Source of the DNA: DATMER01 sp034667225
Lineage (GTDB): Bacteria > Acidobacteriota > Thermoanaerobaculia > Multivoradales > UBA5704
Reading direction: 5' to 3'
Assembly: GCA_034667225.1 (NCBI GenBank)
Contig: JAXDKG010000060.1
Span: forward strand, 1 to 64,000
DNA: 64,000 nucleotides
Made by a program: the position numbers and the translations under genes. Every line of letters begins with the position of its first letter. Position 1 is the stretch's first letter. Of the stretch, positions 27,795-38,023 are shown in pieces. The notes beneath the pieces were generated by a model. The model searched no databases. It was not told the DNA's origin and saw only the letters and a program-made list of their open reading frames with translations.

Positions 27795-30700
27795 TCAGCC
27801 CTGCCCCCAGTTGTCGGCCGCACCCCAGACCGCGTAGCTGGAGATGAGGAAGAACGCCGCCGTGCCGTAGACCCCCGGGGCGTCCGTCGAGGTGGCGGCG
27901 GTCTGTACCTGGTCCACCAGGGTCGTGACCCGCTGGATGCGCCCTTCCCAGACCTTCGATATCTTGGCGATGTTGGTCCTGTCGCCCCAGGCGCCCGCAC
28001 CCGCGCCCGCGCCGAAGCCCAGGCCGAAGCCGAGGACCGAGCTCTTGATCAGGCCCTGGTACAAGGGTTGGTGTTGGGCGACGTTGGTCAGCACCGTGGA
28101 GACGTCCGAGGAGATCAGGCTTCTCACGCCGCCGACCAGGGCCTTGGTGCCGACCCGCTTCGCCACGCCCCCCCAGCCCTTGGCGCTCGCGCCCATGCCC
28201 TTGGTCAGCGCGCCGCCCGCCGCACCCAGCACGCCGCTGACCAGGCCGCTCGCGGCGCCGATGCCGAGCGCCTCGAAGAAGCCCTTGGCGGTGAAGTCGC
28301 GGCCGTGCTGGATGTCGTACTCGAAGCCGCTCGTGCCGGCGCTGAACATCGTGCTGCCCAGGACGTTGACGGCCGTGGTTGAGAGCGATGTGGTCGACGT
28401 GGTCGCGGCCGCCGCCTCGGTGGCCGAGACCCCGGCCGCGACCTCCGTGGCGCTGCCCGCGGCCCCCGCCTCCACCGCCCCGGCTGCCACGGCCTCTCCG
28501 CCGGCCTCGGCCGTGAGGAGAGTCGTGTCGAGAGCCGCCGCCGCCGCATCGGAAGCCCCGCCGGTGAACAGAGTGAGGCCGAAGCCGATCGCGGTGACGG
28601 CGGCCATGGCTATGCCGATGCCGGCCTGCGCCCAGACCGAGATGTCGCCGGTGGGATCGGTCACCGTCAGCGGGTCGTTCCCCGCGAAGACGTAGAGGCT
28701 GGCGAACTGGCGGGCCGGGTCCGGCGAGAGCAGGCGGCGCAGCACGGGGTCGTACATGCGCGCCCGGAAGTTGTAGAGGCCGACCTGGGCGTCCCACTCC
28801 TGCCCCTGGTAGAGGTACGGGAAGGCGATGCCGTCGCCGTCCTCCGCCACCGCCTGCTGGCCGAACGGGAGGTAGACGTAGCGGGCGGCGAGCTTGCCGG
28901 AGTCCACCACCGCCCAGGTGCTCTGCGTGATGTCCGCGAGCGGGAAGAGAAGCCGGTCGGTGTGCATCGCGAGCAGGCCGGCCGGCCCCTGCACGAGCAC
29001 CGACCAGGCGCCCCCCTGAAGGCGCGCGACCGGGAACTGGCCGGCACCGCAGAAGTAGACGACGTCCTGCCCCTCCCCCTTGCGGACCTGCTTGAAGACG
29101 CGCTGCTGCACGCCGCCGTAGGCGAGACGGATCGCGGAGGATCCGCTTCCGGTCGAGGTACTGATGGAGGTCGTCATGGCGGTGCAGGGGTCGTAGGTCA
29201 AGGTCCGGCCCATCCCGCTCGTCATCTGGCCGCGGGCGTTGTAGGCCACGCTCGACGTGTCGCCGCCGATCGTCACGCTCTGCAGCCGGTCGCTGCCGGG
29301 CTGGAGCGGGAACGACTGCTGCACCCCGTCCTGGTCCACGCTCCAGATGTTGCCGTTCGGGTCGTACTGAGTGAAGGCCACGTCGTGGGTCCCGGTCGCC
29401 GACAGGAGCCGGCGCTGGCCGTCGTAGGCGAAGGTCTCGGCGTCCTGGTCCGCGGTCCCGGTGAAGGAGAAGTCCGTCGCCCGGCTCTGCACCGCGCCGT
29501 CGGCCTCGTAGGTGTAGGTGAAGCCGAGGCTCTGGCTGCCGTCCGCGGAGCGGGTGGTCATGGACAGCGGCCAGCCGGGCGAGGCGTAGTCGATCGCCTG
29601 CTGCCAGGCGCCGCCGCCCAGGGCCTGGGTCTGCAAGTCGCCGTCCGGGGTGTAGGTGAAGGCGCCGAGGTCCGCACCGCCCGCGGAGGTCCCGGCCGCC
29701 GTGATCCGGCCCTGGTCGTTGTAGCCGTAGAAGACCGCGGCCGGCGTGGCTCCGGCGGGCAGGTCCAGCCGGGTGACGTCGCCCATCCCGTTGTAGGCGT
29801 AACCGACGGTGCCGTCCGCCGCGACCGCGCCTTCCGTCTGCAGGCGCACCGACACGTTTCGGCCGGCGCCATCGTAGCCGAAGGTCTCGGTGACCGTGCA
29901 GGCCCCGGCGTCCGGGTCCGCGGCCGGCGCGGGGTTGTAGGACACGGTCCGGTGCTTCATGCCGATCAGCCGGGGATCGGCGCCGTCGCCGTCCCAGGAG
30001 GAGGCGACGGACACGGTCATGTCCTGATTCGGCCAGCTCTGGTCCTCGGCCAGCTCCATCAGGGTCGCGCGGTCCCAGGCGCCGGCCGCCGTGCCCTCCT
30101 CGACCATGCGGCCGAGCGGGTCGTACTTGTAGTAGAGGAACCAGGCCGGGCCGGAGTCGAGCGCCGGCTGCACGAAGCGCAGGCGGCCGGAGCTGTCGGA
30201 GACGAACTGCGTCTGGCCCGAGTCGGGATCGGAGAGCGCCGTGGTGCGCTGCAGGCCGTCCACGGTCGAGACCTCCTGGTAGCCCGAGGGATCGGACTGC
30301 GGTCCCGAGGTGGTGGCGTTGGGGAGCTGCGTGGTGAGGGAGGCCTCGGGCCCGAACGTGCCGTCCGTGTAGGTGCGGTTGCCCGCGGTCTGCGACACGA
30401 GCGCGCCCTCGGAGTCGTTGTAGAGCGCCGCGACGAGCTGCCCGTTCTTGTCGGTGATCTGCACCGAGCCGGTCTTGACTGGGCTCGTGAGGGTGTTCTG
30501 GAAATAGTCGCCCGGGGGCAGGTCGGGCATCGCGCCCGTGTTCGCTCCCCAGGCGTACTGGAGCGTCTGGCGGTCCGCCGCGGGCACGGTCAGGTCGATC
30601 GCGTACGGCTTGCCGGGCCGTCCCTGCTCGAGCTGGGTGCTGCGCGGCGAGTCCTCGTAGCGCGTGCCGCGGTAGGGGTAGCCCTGGTCGTCCGAGCGCC

Positions 30701-33700
30701 GGACCGGCCCCTCGGTCTGGCCACGGTAGTAGTCGGCCACGTCGCCGGTCATCTGCCAGTTGCCCGTGAGGCTGGATAGGAACGCGTTCACGTCGAGGAA
30801 ACCGGGGCTGTACTGGAGCACCGAGAGCTCGCCGCCGCTGCCGAAGCTGCCCGGCGCGTTGCGCGTGGTGGCGACCTGCCGGCCGAGGGGATCGAAGACG
30901 ATCTCGGCCACGAGGCTGTCATCGGCGTGGAGCTGCTGCACCTGGCGCTGCCGCCCGGCCGCGTCGTTGTAGGAGATGCCCAGGCGGATGTCCTCGACCA
31001 CGGCGAGGTGGCGCAAGCTCGCCTGGGCTCCGCTCGTGGCGATCGTGAGGTCGGTCCCCGCGGGCCGGGTCTTCTGGCTGAACAGGAGCTGCCCCTCCGC
31101 GAAGAAGAGGACCACGCCGTCCCCGGCCACGAGGAGCCAGTGGCGCGCCTGGTCCGGCGGCTGCACCAGCGGGGTCCAGGAACTGCCCCCCTGCTTGCCC
31201 ATGTACTGGCCGCCGGCGTAGCCGACGGTCACGTCGCCGGCCGTGATGGACAGGTCCGGCTTGTCCGAGGCCTGGAGCTCGAAGTAGACGGCCCAGGTGC
31301 CCGCGGCCGGCTGGCCGATCCAGGTGAGCGTGCCGGAGGAGGTGGACGTGTGGGTCAGCACGCCGCCGCCCTCCTGCCAGTCGCCGCTCGCCGACCAGCG
31401 GGTGCGCCAGGCCGCGCCGTCGCGGAACGTCTCGAGCACGCCGCCGGCCACGGGGTGGAGGGTGAGCTCCGCGTTCGGGCTCGCCGGCTGGAACTGCCCG
31501 TCGGGCGAGCCCTTGCGCGACAGGAAGCGCTGCGCGATCTCGCGCACCTGGCCCGACGCGCCCACCGACACGGTCGGCCGGCCGGCGCGGTCGAAGTACG
31601 TCCGGCTCGTGCGCCCGCCCGCGTCCATCGTGGCCGTGGGCTGCTGCGTCGCGGTGTCGAAGGTGCGCGCCGTGAGCCCATTGACCAGCGGACCCACGAA
31701 CAGGCTGTCCAGGCGCACGTCCTGGCCGCTGCCATTGGCCGCGCTGAGCGCCACGGAGAGGCCGCCGCCCGGGGGCAGGGGCACGGGGATGGTGCGGTAG
31801 GCCCACTCATCGCCGGTGTCGTCGAAGGGCACGAAGATGGGGGACTGGCCGGTCACGGTCACGGTCCAGCCCGCGTTGTCCCCTCCGGAGAAGCCGGCCG
31901 GGGTCTTGTACCAGCAGCCGACCAGGTAGGGGGAATCGACGTTGCGCGGCGTCACGGTCACGGCGGCCGAGGCCGCGGCGCCTCCCGGGAGGACCGCGGA
32001 GCGGGTCCCGGTGCGGGCGTCGTCCTCGTCATAGGTCACGCCGCGGAGCGTCCAGGCCGACGTGTCCTCGTAGCTCTGGAAGCCGAGCCAGGCCACGCCG
32101 CCGTACGGGGCGTTGGACACCTGGGCCACGGCGAAGAGGCCGTCGAGCGCGTAGAGCGTGGCCGTGGGCACGCCGAGGCTGTCGACGTTCTCCTGCTCCT
32201 GGCCGTAGGGCGTGCGCCGCGTGGTGCGGGCCGCGAGCGTCCAGCCGGCCGGCACCTCCCCCGGCTCGTAGGTGGAGTAGGGGAAATCGCCGCTCGCCGC
32301 ATCGAGCAGGCCGAAGCTCGCCTCCGAGTCCGACGCCAGCACGCCGTCGCCGAGCGCCGAGGGCCACGGCGACCAGGTGGTGGCCATGACCTGGACCAGG
32401 ACCGTGCCGTCGTCGCCCGTGCGGGTCGAGGTCTGCTGCGCGGGATCGTCGAGCGCGTGGATCGCCTGCAGGCCCGCGTCGATCTGCGCGCCGTAGCTGG
32501 TCGTGCGGGTGAGGGTCTCGGGCTTGCCGCTGCCGCCGAACGACGTGGTCGCCTGGCTCGCGGGCTGGCTGGTGAAGGGGGCGGAGAAGCCCGGCGCCAC
32601 GTAGGCGCTGGTCTGGGTGGTGGTGACGCCGTCCTGGAAGCTCTCCTGGGAGATCTGGGCCACCCAGCCGCCGCGGAGCTGGATGGGTTGGGCCGCGGGA
32701 TTCTCAGGATCGAGCGCCACCTGCTCGAACACCTGGTAGGTGACGGCCGTGCTCGCCTTGAGGGCGCCGCCGCTGTCCCGGGTCTCGGTGCGGATCAGCA
32801 TGCCGTCCAGCATGTCGTAATAGTTGTCGCCGGTGAGGTCGTTGAGCCCGTTCAGATAGAAGCTGACCGCCTTGCCGTAGAGCGGGGCCGCGGGATCGCT
32901 GGAGCCCGGGAGGGCCGTGGACTGGAAGTACTTGACCACCTGGCCGCTCGCGTCGCAGCCGGCGGTCGCGGGGTCGGGCACGAAGGACGTGGGCATCGGG
33001 TCCTGGTAACCGTCGTCGATCACCAGGCCGGTCGCCGCGTAGTGGGTGATCGGGCCGGCCACCGCGTTGTCCGTGTAGCGGTGGAGATAGATCGAGTCCG
33101 CGTCGTTGAAGCTGTTGGCGGTGGACGAATAGCCGACGAACGTCTGCGGGCCGGCCGGCGACACGCCGGGGCCCGCGATGCCGTCGCGGCCCGGGGTGAC
33201 GATCCTCTGCTCGCCGAACTGCACCGGGCTGCCGAAGGTGCCGTCGTTCGCGAGCAGGATCGCCTGCACATCGCCCTGGGTCGTGGTGTAGGCGAGGAAG
33301 GCCGGCCCCTCGTTGACCAGCGACTCGGAGTCCAGGGTCTCGCCCAGGTCCGCGAGCGCGTCCTGGGCGACCACGTCCTCCCAGTTGTTGGAGACGCCGC
33401 GGAAGTAGAGATAGGGGCCGAGGACCGCGTAATCGGAGCCGCCGCTCGTCGGCCAGTTCGGGACCAGGGAGGTCTGGGCCGGGAGCGCCTGCTTCGGCGC
33501 GGCCGGCGTGCGGCCCCAGGATGAGCTGTCCTGGCCTGGATCGAAGGCCAGGACCATGCCCTCGGCGGCTCCCACGCCGGTCGTGGGCGCGATGATCTGG
33601 AACGCGTAGTCCGGGCCGAAGGCGTAGCGCTGCGTGCGGCCGGAGGGTACGGCGCCCGGCGGGTTGAGCGTCTTGTTCTCGAGCCACGAGCCGCCGTTGT

Positions 33701-36056
33701 AGCGCAGCAGGTTGCCGTTGATCGCCACCAGGGTGTCCGCGACCACCCGCGGGATCCAGGTCGTGGGGGCGTTGCCCTGCCCGAACTGGTCGATGAAGGG
33801 GCCGAAGGCGCCCACCGCCGCGGTGTAGGCGGCGTTCCACTGGACGATCCAGACCTGGTAGGTGTTCTGCTGACTGTTGTTCGACGTCAGGTTGCTCACG
33901 GCCACGAGAGCGGCGCCGGGCGCCAGCGCCACGCTGCCGAGGTCGAAGGTGCTGAGCCCGCTCAACGTCGCGGGCGGGCCGTCCTGCCATTGGAGCATGC
34001 CGTCGAGGTAGTGCACGACGAAGCGTCCGCCCGTGTCGAGCGTCGCGTAGTACTCGCGCCCGGAGGTGAGCCAGGTGTAGGACTGGGCGTTCATGGTTTC
34101 CTTCGTCCAGGCCATCGCGGTCCAGCGGAAGGTCACCACGTCCCAGCTCCCCTCGAGGGTCGAGCGGCTCATCTGGGAAACCGTGAAGAATGTGTCGCCG
34201 CCCGCGAACGTGACGTCGGCCCCGGTCTTCGAGTACGTGAGGCTCGGCTGGTTCCTGCCGGCCGTCCGGCCGTCGATCGTGGCCGGCTTCCACTGCCCGG
34301 GCCTGGCGGTGTCGCGCTGGAAGGCGTAGACCGCCTTCTCCGCCGGGGCGGTGCGGTCGAAGGAGAGGACGAGGATGTCCGACTGGGCCATCACCTCGAG
34401 GGTCGTGAGGTCGAGGCCCTGGGTGTCCAGGATCGCATCGTCGAGCTGCCAGGAGAGCCAGGAGCCGGCCCAGGTGAAGACCTGGAACGACAGCTCGAGC
34501 GAGCTCTGGTTGTAGTAGCAGACCGCCGCGTAGTCCGCGCCGAAGTAGACGCGCGGTGAGGCGCCCTTGGGCACCACCGCCGGCCGCGGCACCTCGATCA
34601 TCCGCTGGCAGACGTCGAGGTCCTGGCGAGTGTAGGAATAGGCGGCGGTGCCGCCCTCCGGGTAGGTGAGCGTGGCGAGCGCGCCGGGCGAGGAGCCCGC
34701 CGTCTCCTGGAGCCAGTAGCCGATCTCGAAACCCGGCTGCGCGCCGCCGTCCCGGTCGTCGAGGGTGATGCCGGTCAGGAATCGCTTCCATGTATCGCCC
34801 TGGAGCTGGCCGGTATTGGCGGTGACGTTGGCCACGGCCTTCTCCGGTCCGCCCAGCTCGGGGCGCGGATCGTAGGTCATGCGCACCGTGAAGAGCGTCG
34901 CGCCCGAGGTGTCGCGGACCGTGACCGCGTCGAGATAGCGCGTCTCGTAGCGGTCCTGATAGGGGCTCGGGTCGTTGCTGGGGACGGCGCGGTGCGGATC
35001 CGCGTACTCGCGCGGATCGGTTTCCCCGCTCCCCCAGAGCTTCTCGCCGTACGAGAAGTCGACGGTGCGGCTGTAGACATCGGTCACCCGCGACAGGTAG
35101 ACCGCCTTGGTGAACGCCAGCCCGCCGGCGCCCACCTGCTGCTCGACCGTGTCGTACGCGTACTCGATCGAGCTGCCGAAGCGGTCCTGCACGGTGACGA
35201 GATACCAGGCGCGGGCCGCGCGGGTCTGGCCCGCGGTCACCGTGCTCGGCCCGGTCCACACGGGCAGGCCGCCGGCGCCGGTCCACCAGACCTCCCAGGC
35301 GATGCCGTTGCCGGGCGCGCTTCTGCCCCCGAACGAGCGGCGTACGGCCGTGTCGGTCACCACCACCCAGCGCTCGTAGGGCGGGTAGTAGAGCACCTTC
35401 CAGAACTGGTAGCCCTGGAGCTGGTAGACCTCGCCGCCGTCGTAGGTGATCAGGCCGCCGCCGTCGAGCTCCAAGGCAAAGAGCTGCTCCAGGACGTCGT
35501 CCCGGATCGTCCAGGGGCCGCTGCCCTCCACCACGGCGCCGGCGTCGAGCGCCAGGCCATGCCCGCGGAACTGCTCGAGGACCGCGGCGGGCACCGCCTG
35601 GCCGGACGCCAGGCCGCCGGCCAGGGAGCCGTCCATGGTGAAGAGCCGCGGCGCCTGGGGCTGGCGGGCCAGGCCGTTCGGGCTGCCGTTGTCGTAGAGG
35701 GTGTACTGGCGCGTGGCGGAGACCGGGGAGCCCTGGTCCGCCGCCTCGATGTAGGTGAGCGGCAGGCTCCAGCCGAGCCCGAGGACGCCGGTCGGGGCAT
35801 CCCGGTTCCACGTCGTCGCCTGCCGGAAGACGTTGCTCTGGTACTGGATCGACAGGTTGACGTCGAGACCGCTGTCCTGGGTCCTGCCGGGGAGCGTGAA
35901 CAGCGACTGGCTGAGGTTCACGTCCCCGCGGAACAGGTTGACGGAGCTCGACAGGGTGCCGATCGACCCGCTGTCGAGTTGGAAGGTCCGGATGGCCGGG
36001 ACCTGTCCGGAGCCGGAGGTGGAGGAGGAAGGCGACGATGTGGACGAAGATGACAT
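27795..36056 (-). CDS. Giant RHS/YD-repeat protein with variable C-terminal domain
   Basis: 2753 residues. After a Ser/Thr-rich start with no signal peptide come a beta-rich N-terminal region, a long beta-propeller-like middle, and YD repeats from about 1980 (YDPLGRM, YDGAGRN, YNDQGRI, YDPNGNI). The RHS core LYNFRARMYDPVLRRLLSPDP lies near 2425, followed by DPTG near 2469. The last 284 residues differ sharply: a glycine/alanine-rich hydrophobic stretch (AGIGIAMAAVTAIGFGLTLF) and further membrane-like segments. In RHS and Tc-type toxins the shell encapsulates a toxic C-terminal domain cut near such a core. Start 36056 is backed by GAGGAG seven bases ahead. The partner gene is 19 bases upstream. 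No immunity-like gene lies downstream. Confidence 0.9.
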   Translation of the reverse strand: MSSSSTSSPSSSTSGSGQVPAIRTFQLDSGSIGTLSSSVNLFRGDVNLSQSLFTLPGRTQDSGLDVNLSIQYQSNVFRQATTWNRDAPTGVLGLGWSLPLTYIEAADQGSPVSATRQYTLYDNGSPNGLARQPQAPRLFTMDGSLAGGLASGQAVPAAVLEQFRGHGLALDAGAVVEGSGPWTIRDDVLEQLFALELDGGGLITYDGGEVYQLQGYQFWKVLYYPPYERWVVVTDTAVRRSFGGRSAPGNGIAWEVWWTGAGGLPVWTGPSTVTAGQTRAARAWYLVTVQDRFGSSIEYAYDTVEQQVGAGGLAFTKAVYLSRVTDVYSRTVDFSYGEKLWGSGETDPREYADPHRAVPSNDPSPYQDRYETRYLDAVTVRDTSGATLFTVRMTYDPRPELGGPEKAVANVTANTGQLQGDTWKRFLTGITLDDRDGGAQPGFEIGYWLQETAGSSPGALATLTYPEGGTAAYSYTRQDLDVCQRMIEVPRPAVVPKGASPRVYFGADYAAVCYYNQSSLELSFQVFTWAGSWLSWQLDDAILDTQGLDLTTLEVMAQSDILVLSFDRTAPAEKAVYAFQRDTARPGQWKPATIDGRTAGRNQPSLTYSKTGADVTFAGGDTFFTVSQMSRSTLEGSWDVVTFRWTAMAWTKETMNAQSYTWLTSGREYYATLDTGGRFVVHYLDGMLQWQDGPPATLSGLSTFDLGSVALAPGAALVAVSNLTSNNSQQNTYQVWIVQWNAAYTAAVGAFGPFIDQFGQGNAPTTWIPRVVADTLVAINGNLLRYNGGSWLENKTLNPPGAVPSGRTQRYAFGPDYAFQIIAPTTGVGAAEGMVLAFDPGQDSSSWGRTPAAPKQALPAQTSLVPNWPTSGGSDYAVLGPYLYFRGVSNNWEDVVAQDALADLGETLDSESLVNEGPAFLAYTTTQGDVQAILLANDGTFGSPVQFGEQRIVTPGRDGIAGPGVSPAGPQTFVGYSSTANSFNDADSIYLHRYTDNAVAGPITHYAATGLVIDDGYQDPMPTSFVPDPATAGCDASGQVVKYFQSTALPGSSDPAAPLYGKAVSFYLNGLNDLTGDNYYDMLDGMLIRTETRDSGGALKASTAVTYQVFEQVALDPENPAAQPIQLRGGWVAQISQESFQDGVTTTQTSAYVAPGFSAPFTSQPASQATTSFGGSGKPETLTRTTSYGAQIDAGLQAIHALDDPAQQTSTRTGDDGTVLVQVMATTWSPWPSALGDGVLASDSEASFGLLDAASGDFPYSTYEPGEVPAGWTLAARTTRRTPYGQEQENVDSLGVPTATLYALDGLFAVAQVSNAPYGGVAWLGFQSYEDTSAWTLRGVTYDEDDARTGTRSAVLPGGAAASAAVTVTPRNVDSPYLVGCWYKTPAGFSGGDNAGWTVTVTGQSPIFVPFDDTGDEWAYRTIPVPLPPGGGLSVALSAANGSGQDVRLDSLFVGPLVNGLTARTFDTATQQPTATMDAGGRTSRTYFDRAGRPTVSVGASGQVREIAQRFLSRKGSPDGQFQPASPNAELTLHPVAGGVLETFRDGAAWRTRWSASGDWQEGGGVLTHTSTSSGTLTWIGQPAAGTWAVYFELQASDKPDLSITAGDVTVGYAGGQYMGKQGGSSWTPLVQPPDQARHWLLVAGDGVVLFFAEGQLLFSQKTRPAGTDLTIATSGAQASLRHLAVVEDIRLGISYNDAAGRQRQVQQLHADDSLVAEIVFDPLGRQVATTRNAPGSFGSGGELSVLQYSPGFLDVNAFLSSLTGNWQMTGDVADYYRGQTEGPVRRSDDQGYPYRGTRYEDSPRSTQLEQGRPGKPYAIDLTVPAADRQTLQYAWGANTGAMPDLPPGDYFQNTLTSPVKTGSVQITDKNGQLVAALYNDSEGALVSQTAGNRTYTDGTFGPEASLTTQLPNATTSGPQSDPSGYQEVSTVDGLQRTTALSDPDSGQTQFVSDSSGRLRFVQPALDSGPAWFLYYKYDPLGRMVEEGTAAGAWDRATLMELAEDQSWPNQDMTVSVASSWDGDGADPRLIGMKHRTVSYNPAPAADPDAGACTVTETFGYDGAGRNVSVRLQTEGAVAADGTVGYAYNGMGDVTRLDLPAGATPAAVFYGYNDQGRITAAGTSAGGADLGAFTYTPDGDLQTQALGGGAWQQAIDYASPGWPLSMTTRSADGSQSLGFTYTYEADGAVQSRATDFSFTGTADQDAETFAYDGQRRLLSATGTHDVAFTQYDPNGNIWSVDQDGVQQSFPLQPGSDRLQSVTIGGDTSSVAYNARGQMTSGMGRTLTYDPCTAMTTSISTSTGSGSSAIRLAYGGVQQRVFKQVRKGEGQDVVYFCGAGQFPVARLQGGAWSVLVQGPAGLLAMHTDRLLFPLADITQSTWAVVDSGKLAARYVYLPFGQQAVAEDGDGIAFPYLYQGQEWDAQVGLYNFRARMYDPVLRRLLSPDPARQFASLYVFAGNDPLTVTDPTGDISVWAQAGIGIAMAAVTAIGFGLTLFTGGASDAAAAALDTTLLTAEAGGEAVAAGAVEAGAAGSATEVAAGVSATEAAAATTSTTSLSTTAVNVLGSTMFSAGTSGFEYDIQHGRDFTAKGFFEALGIGAASGLVSGVLGAAGGALTKGMGASAKGWGGVAKRVGTKALVGGVRSLISSDVSTVLTNVAQHQPLYQGLIKSSVLGFGLGFGAGAGAGAWGDRTNIAKISKVWEGRIQRVTTLVDQVQTAATSTDAPGVYGTAAFFLISSYAVWGAADNWGQG

Positions 36057-36075
36057 GGCCGATCTCCTCGCCCGC

Positions 36076-36945
36076 TCAACGCGGAATGGCCACCACCAGC
36101 ATGCTGACGCTGGAAGCGGAGTCGTCCTGGTTGTTGCCCGAGATGTCATGCATGAAGGCGAGGGCGCCGTACAGGGTCACGCTGGTCCCGGAGACGTACC
36201 AAGATGTGCAGCCGCCGCCGATGGCCTGGACGCAGTGGCCGCTGTCGAACTGCACGTCCAGGGACTGGAGCAGGGGAACCGCGTTCGAGATCTCGGTGCC
36301 GAACTCCACCACTACGTCGTCATGGGTCTGCAGGTTGGCCCGGCTCTCCACGAGCAGGCCCGACTCGTTCGGCGTAGCCGCGATGAGGCCGCCGTTGATG
36401 GTGGTCGTCGACGCGTCGTCGCCGCTGTTGTCGGACATCGCGGCCTGCGCCGTGATCTCCCCCTGGCTGCCGTTGGCCGCGAAGCCCGCGGCGGTCTGGA
36501 ATCTGAGCACGTGATGGTCGGTGTCGCCGTAGGAGAGATCAAACCCGGAAAGGAAGGCCGAGGAGATCGCGAGGCTCGACCCCGGCAGCGCGATCGGGGC
36601 GCTGGCGCCCCCGTTCGGGATCGAGGAGGCCCCGGCCAGGGTCAGGCTCGAGTCCGGGCTGTCGACGACGGCCACGCAGCAGAGGACCACCGAGGAGTCC
36701 GGGTTGTCGATGTTGTTGCCGGAGTCGTCGGAAAACGTGCCGCTGACGTTGACGTTCACCGTGTGGGAATCCGGCTGGTTGTTGACGAGGCTCAGGGCCA
36801 GCGTCTTGACCTGGTGGTCGTCCCCATGGAAGTGGAAGTCCCAGTAGGCGATGCCGGTGACGAAGCTCAGGACGTTGTAGCCGGTGAAGTCGAAGGTGGC
36901 GGTCTGGTTGGGCTGGGTGGACGTGCTGCGGATCTGGACAGGCAT
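36076..36945 (-). CDS. Three-repeat beta-sandwich-like protein encoded ahead of the RHS gene
   Basis: 289 residues, no signal peptide or membrane segment, no family recognised. Three repeats of 70-90 residues share a pattern of alternating strands ending in an Asn/Asp-rich turn: SDDSGNNID, MSDNSGDDAS and HDISGNNQDDS. A histidine pair recurs (HFHGDDHQVKTL; DTDHHVLRF). The turns could bind calcium. Start 36945 has AAGGAG seven bases upstream. Tight spacing to the RHS gene indicates one operon, so it may be a partner, adaptor or structural subunit of the RHS protein. Confidence 0.7.
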   Translation of the reverse strand: MPVQIRSTSTQPNQTATFDFTGYNVLSFVTGIAYWDFHFHGDDHQVKTLALSLVNNQPDSHTVNVNVSGTFSDDSGNNIDNPDSSVVLCCVAVVDSPDSSLTLAGASSIPNGGASAPIALPGSSLAISSAFLSGFDLSYGDTDHHVLRFQTAAGFAANGSQGEITAQAAMSDNSGDDASTTTINGGLIAATPNESGLLVESRANLQTHDDVVVEFGTEISNAVPLLQSLDVQFDSGHCVQAIGGGCTSWYVSGTSVTLYGALAFMHDISGNNQDDSASSVSMLVVAIPR

Positions 36946-37063
36946 GGTGACTCCTTTCATCTGCTGGCGGATCGGCCTCGATGACCGGGAGCATCCCGGT
37001 GCCGCGAGCTCTTTCTCCCCTACAGTGGGGCGGGGCGGGCAAAAATCCCAGTACTCTTTCGCC

Positions 37064-37999
37064 ATGGAGACGGGAAGCGGGATCCACACGGTCACGGAGG
37101 GGCAGGCCGGGTTGACGGTCTCGGCCCTGGTGCGCGAGCTCTCCCCGGGGATTTCCTGGAGCCAGGCCCGCGATCTCTGCCGCAATGGGAAGGTCTGGAT
37201 CGACGGCTCGGCCGCGCTCGATCCGGCCCGCCGGCTGGCCGGGGGCGAGCGGGTCGAGATCCGGAGCTCAGCAAAAAGCCCCGCCGTGGGGCTGGTGGTC
37301 CACCTGGACCCCGACGTCGCCGTGGTGCGCAAGCCCGCCGGCATCCTCACCGTCCCCTTCGAGCGCGAGGACCGGGACACGCTCCTCGCCCTCGCCCGCG
37401 TGGCGATCCGCCGGATCGAGGCGGCGCGGAGCCTGCCGCCCAACCCTACGCTGCGGGCGGTTCAGCGCCTGGACAAGGAGACCTCGGGCCTGGTGGTCTT
37501 CGCCCGCAGCATCCCCGCGCAGCGCCATCTCCAGGAGCAGCTCGGCGAGCACACGGTCACCCGGCGCTACCTGGCCATCGCCCATGGGAAGGTGGAGGAC
37601 GGCGTCCATGACAGCCTGCTCGTGCCCGATCGGGGAGACGGCCTGCGGGGCTCCTGGAACCAGCGGGGATCTCCGCCTCCTGGGGCGAGGCAGGCTGTGA
37701 CCTACGTGCGGGTGAAGCAGCGGCTGCGCGGCGCGACCCTGGTCACCTGCGAGCTGGAGACCGGGCGGCAGCACCAGATCCGCATCCATCTCGCCGAGGC
37801 CGGCCATCCGCTGGTGGGGGAGACGGTCTACATTCGGGACTATCTTCGCCATCAGCGCGATCCGGTCCTACCGGCGCCCCGGCCCATGCTCCACGCGACG
37901 GTTCTGGGCTTCCGCCATCCCCGCGGCGACCGTCCGATGAGCTTCGAGGACCCGCCGCCGCCGGACTTTGCCCAGGTGCTCGAGCGACTGAAACCCTAG
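37064..37999 (+). CDS. RluA-family pseudouridine synthase
   Basis: 311 residues. An S4 RNA-binding region (about 10-70, including CRNGKVWIDG) precedes the catalytic domain. The RluA motif reads VQRLDKETSGLVVFAR with the catalytic Asp, but the usual HRLD histidine is Gln. Later motifs GRQHQIRIHLAEAGHPLVG and the LHATVLGFRHP segment are intact. Modifies uridine in rRNA or tRNA in the cytoplasm; which site cannot be decided. ATG 37064 is the start that matches the domain; no strong ribosome-binding site is seen. Divergent from the RHS operon; an ADOP gene follows after 24 bases. Confidence 0.93.
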   Translation: METGSGIHTVTEGQAGLTVSALVRELSPGISWSQARDLCRNGKVWIDGSAALDPARRLAGGERVEIRSSAKSPAVGLVVHLDPDVAVVRKPAGILTVPFEREDRDTLLALARVAIRRIEAARSLPPNPTLRAVQRLDKETSGLVVFARSIPAQRHLQEQLGEHTVTRRYLAIAHGKVEDGVHDSLLVPDRGDGLRGSWNQRGSPPPGARQAVTYVRVKQRLRGATLVTCELETGRQHQIRIHLAEAGHPLVGETVYIRDYLRHQRDPVLPAPRPMLHATVLGFRHPRGDRPMSFEDPPPPDFAQVLERLKP

Positions 38000-38023
38000 T
38001 GTGCTGACCCCGTAGGAGACAGG

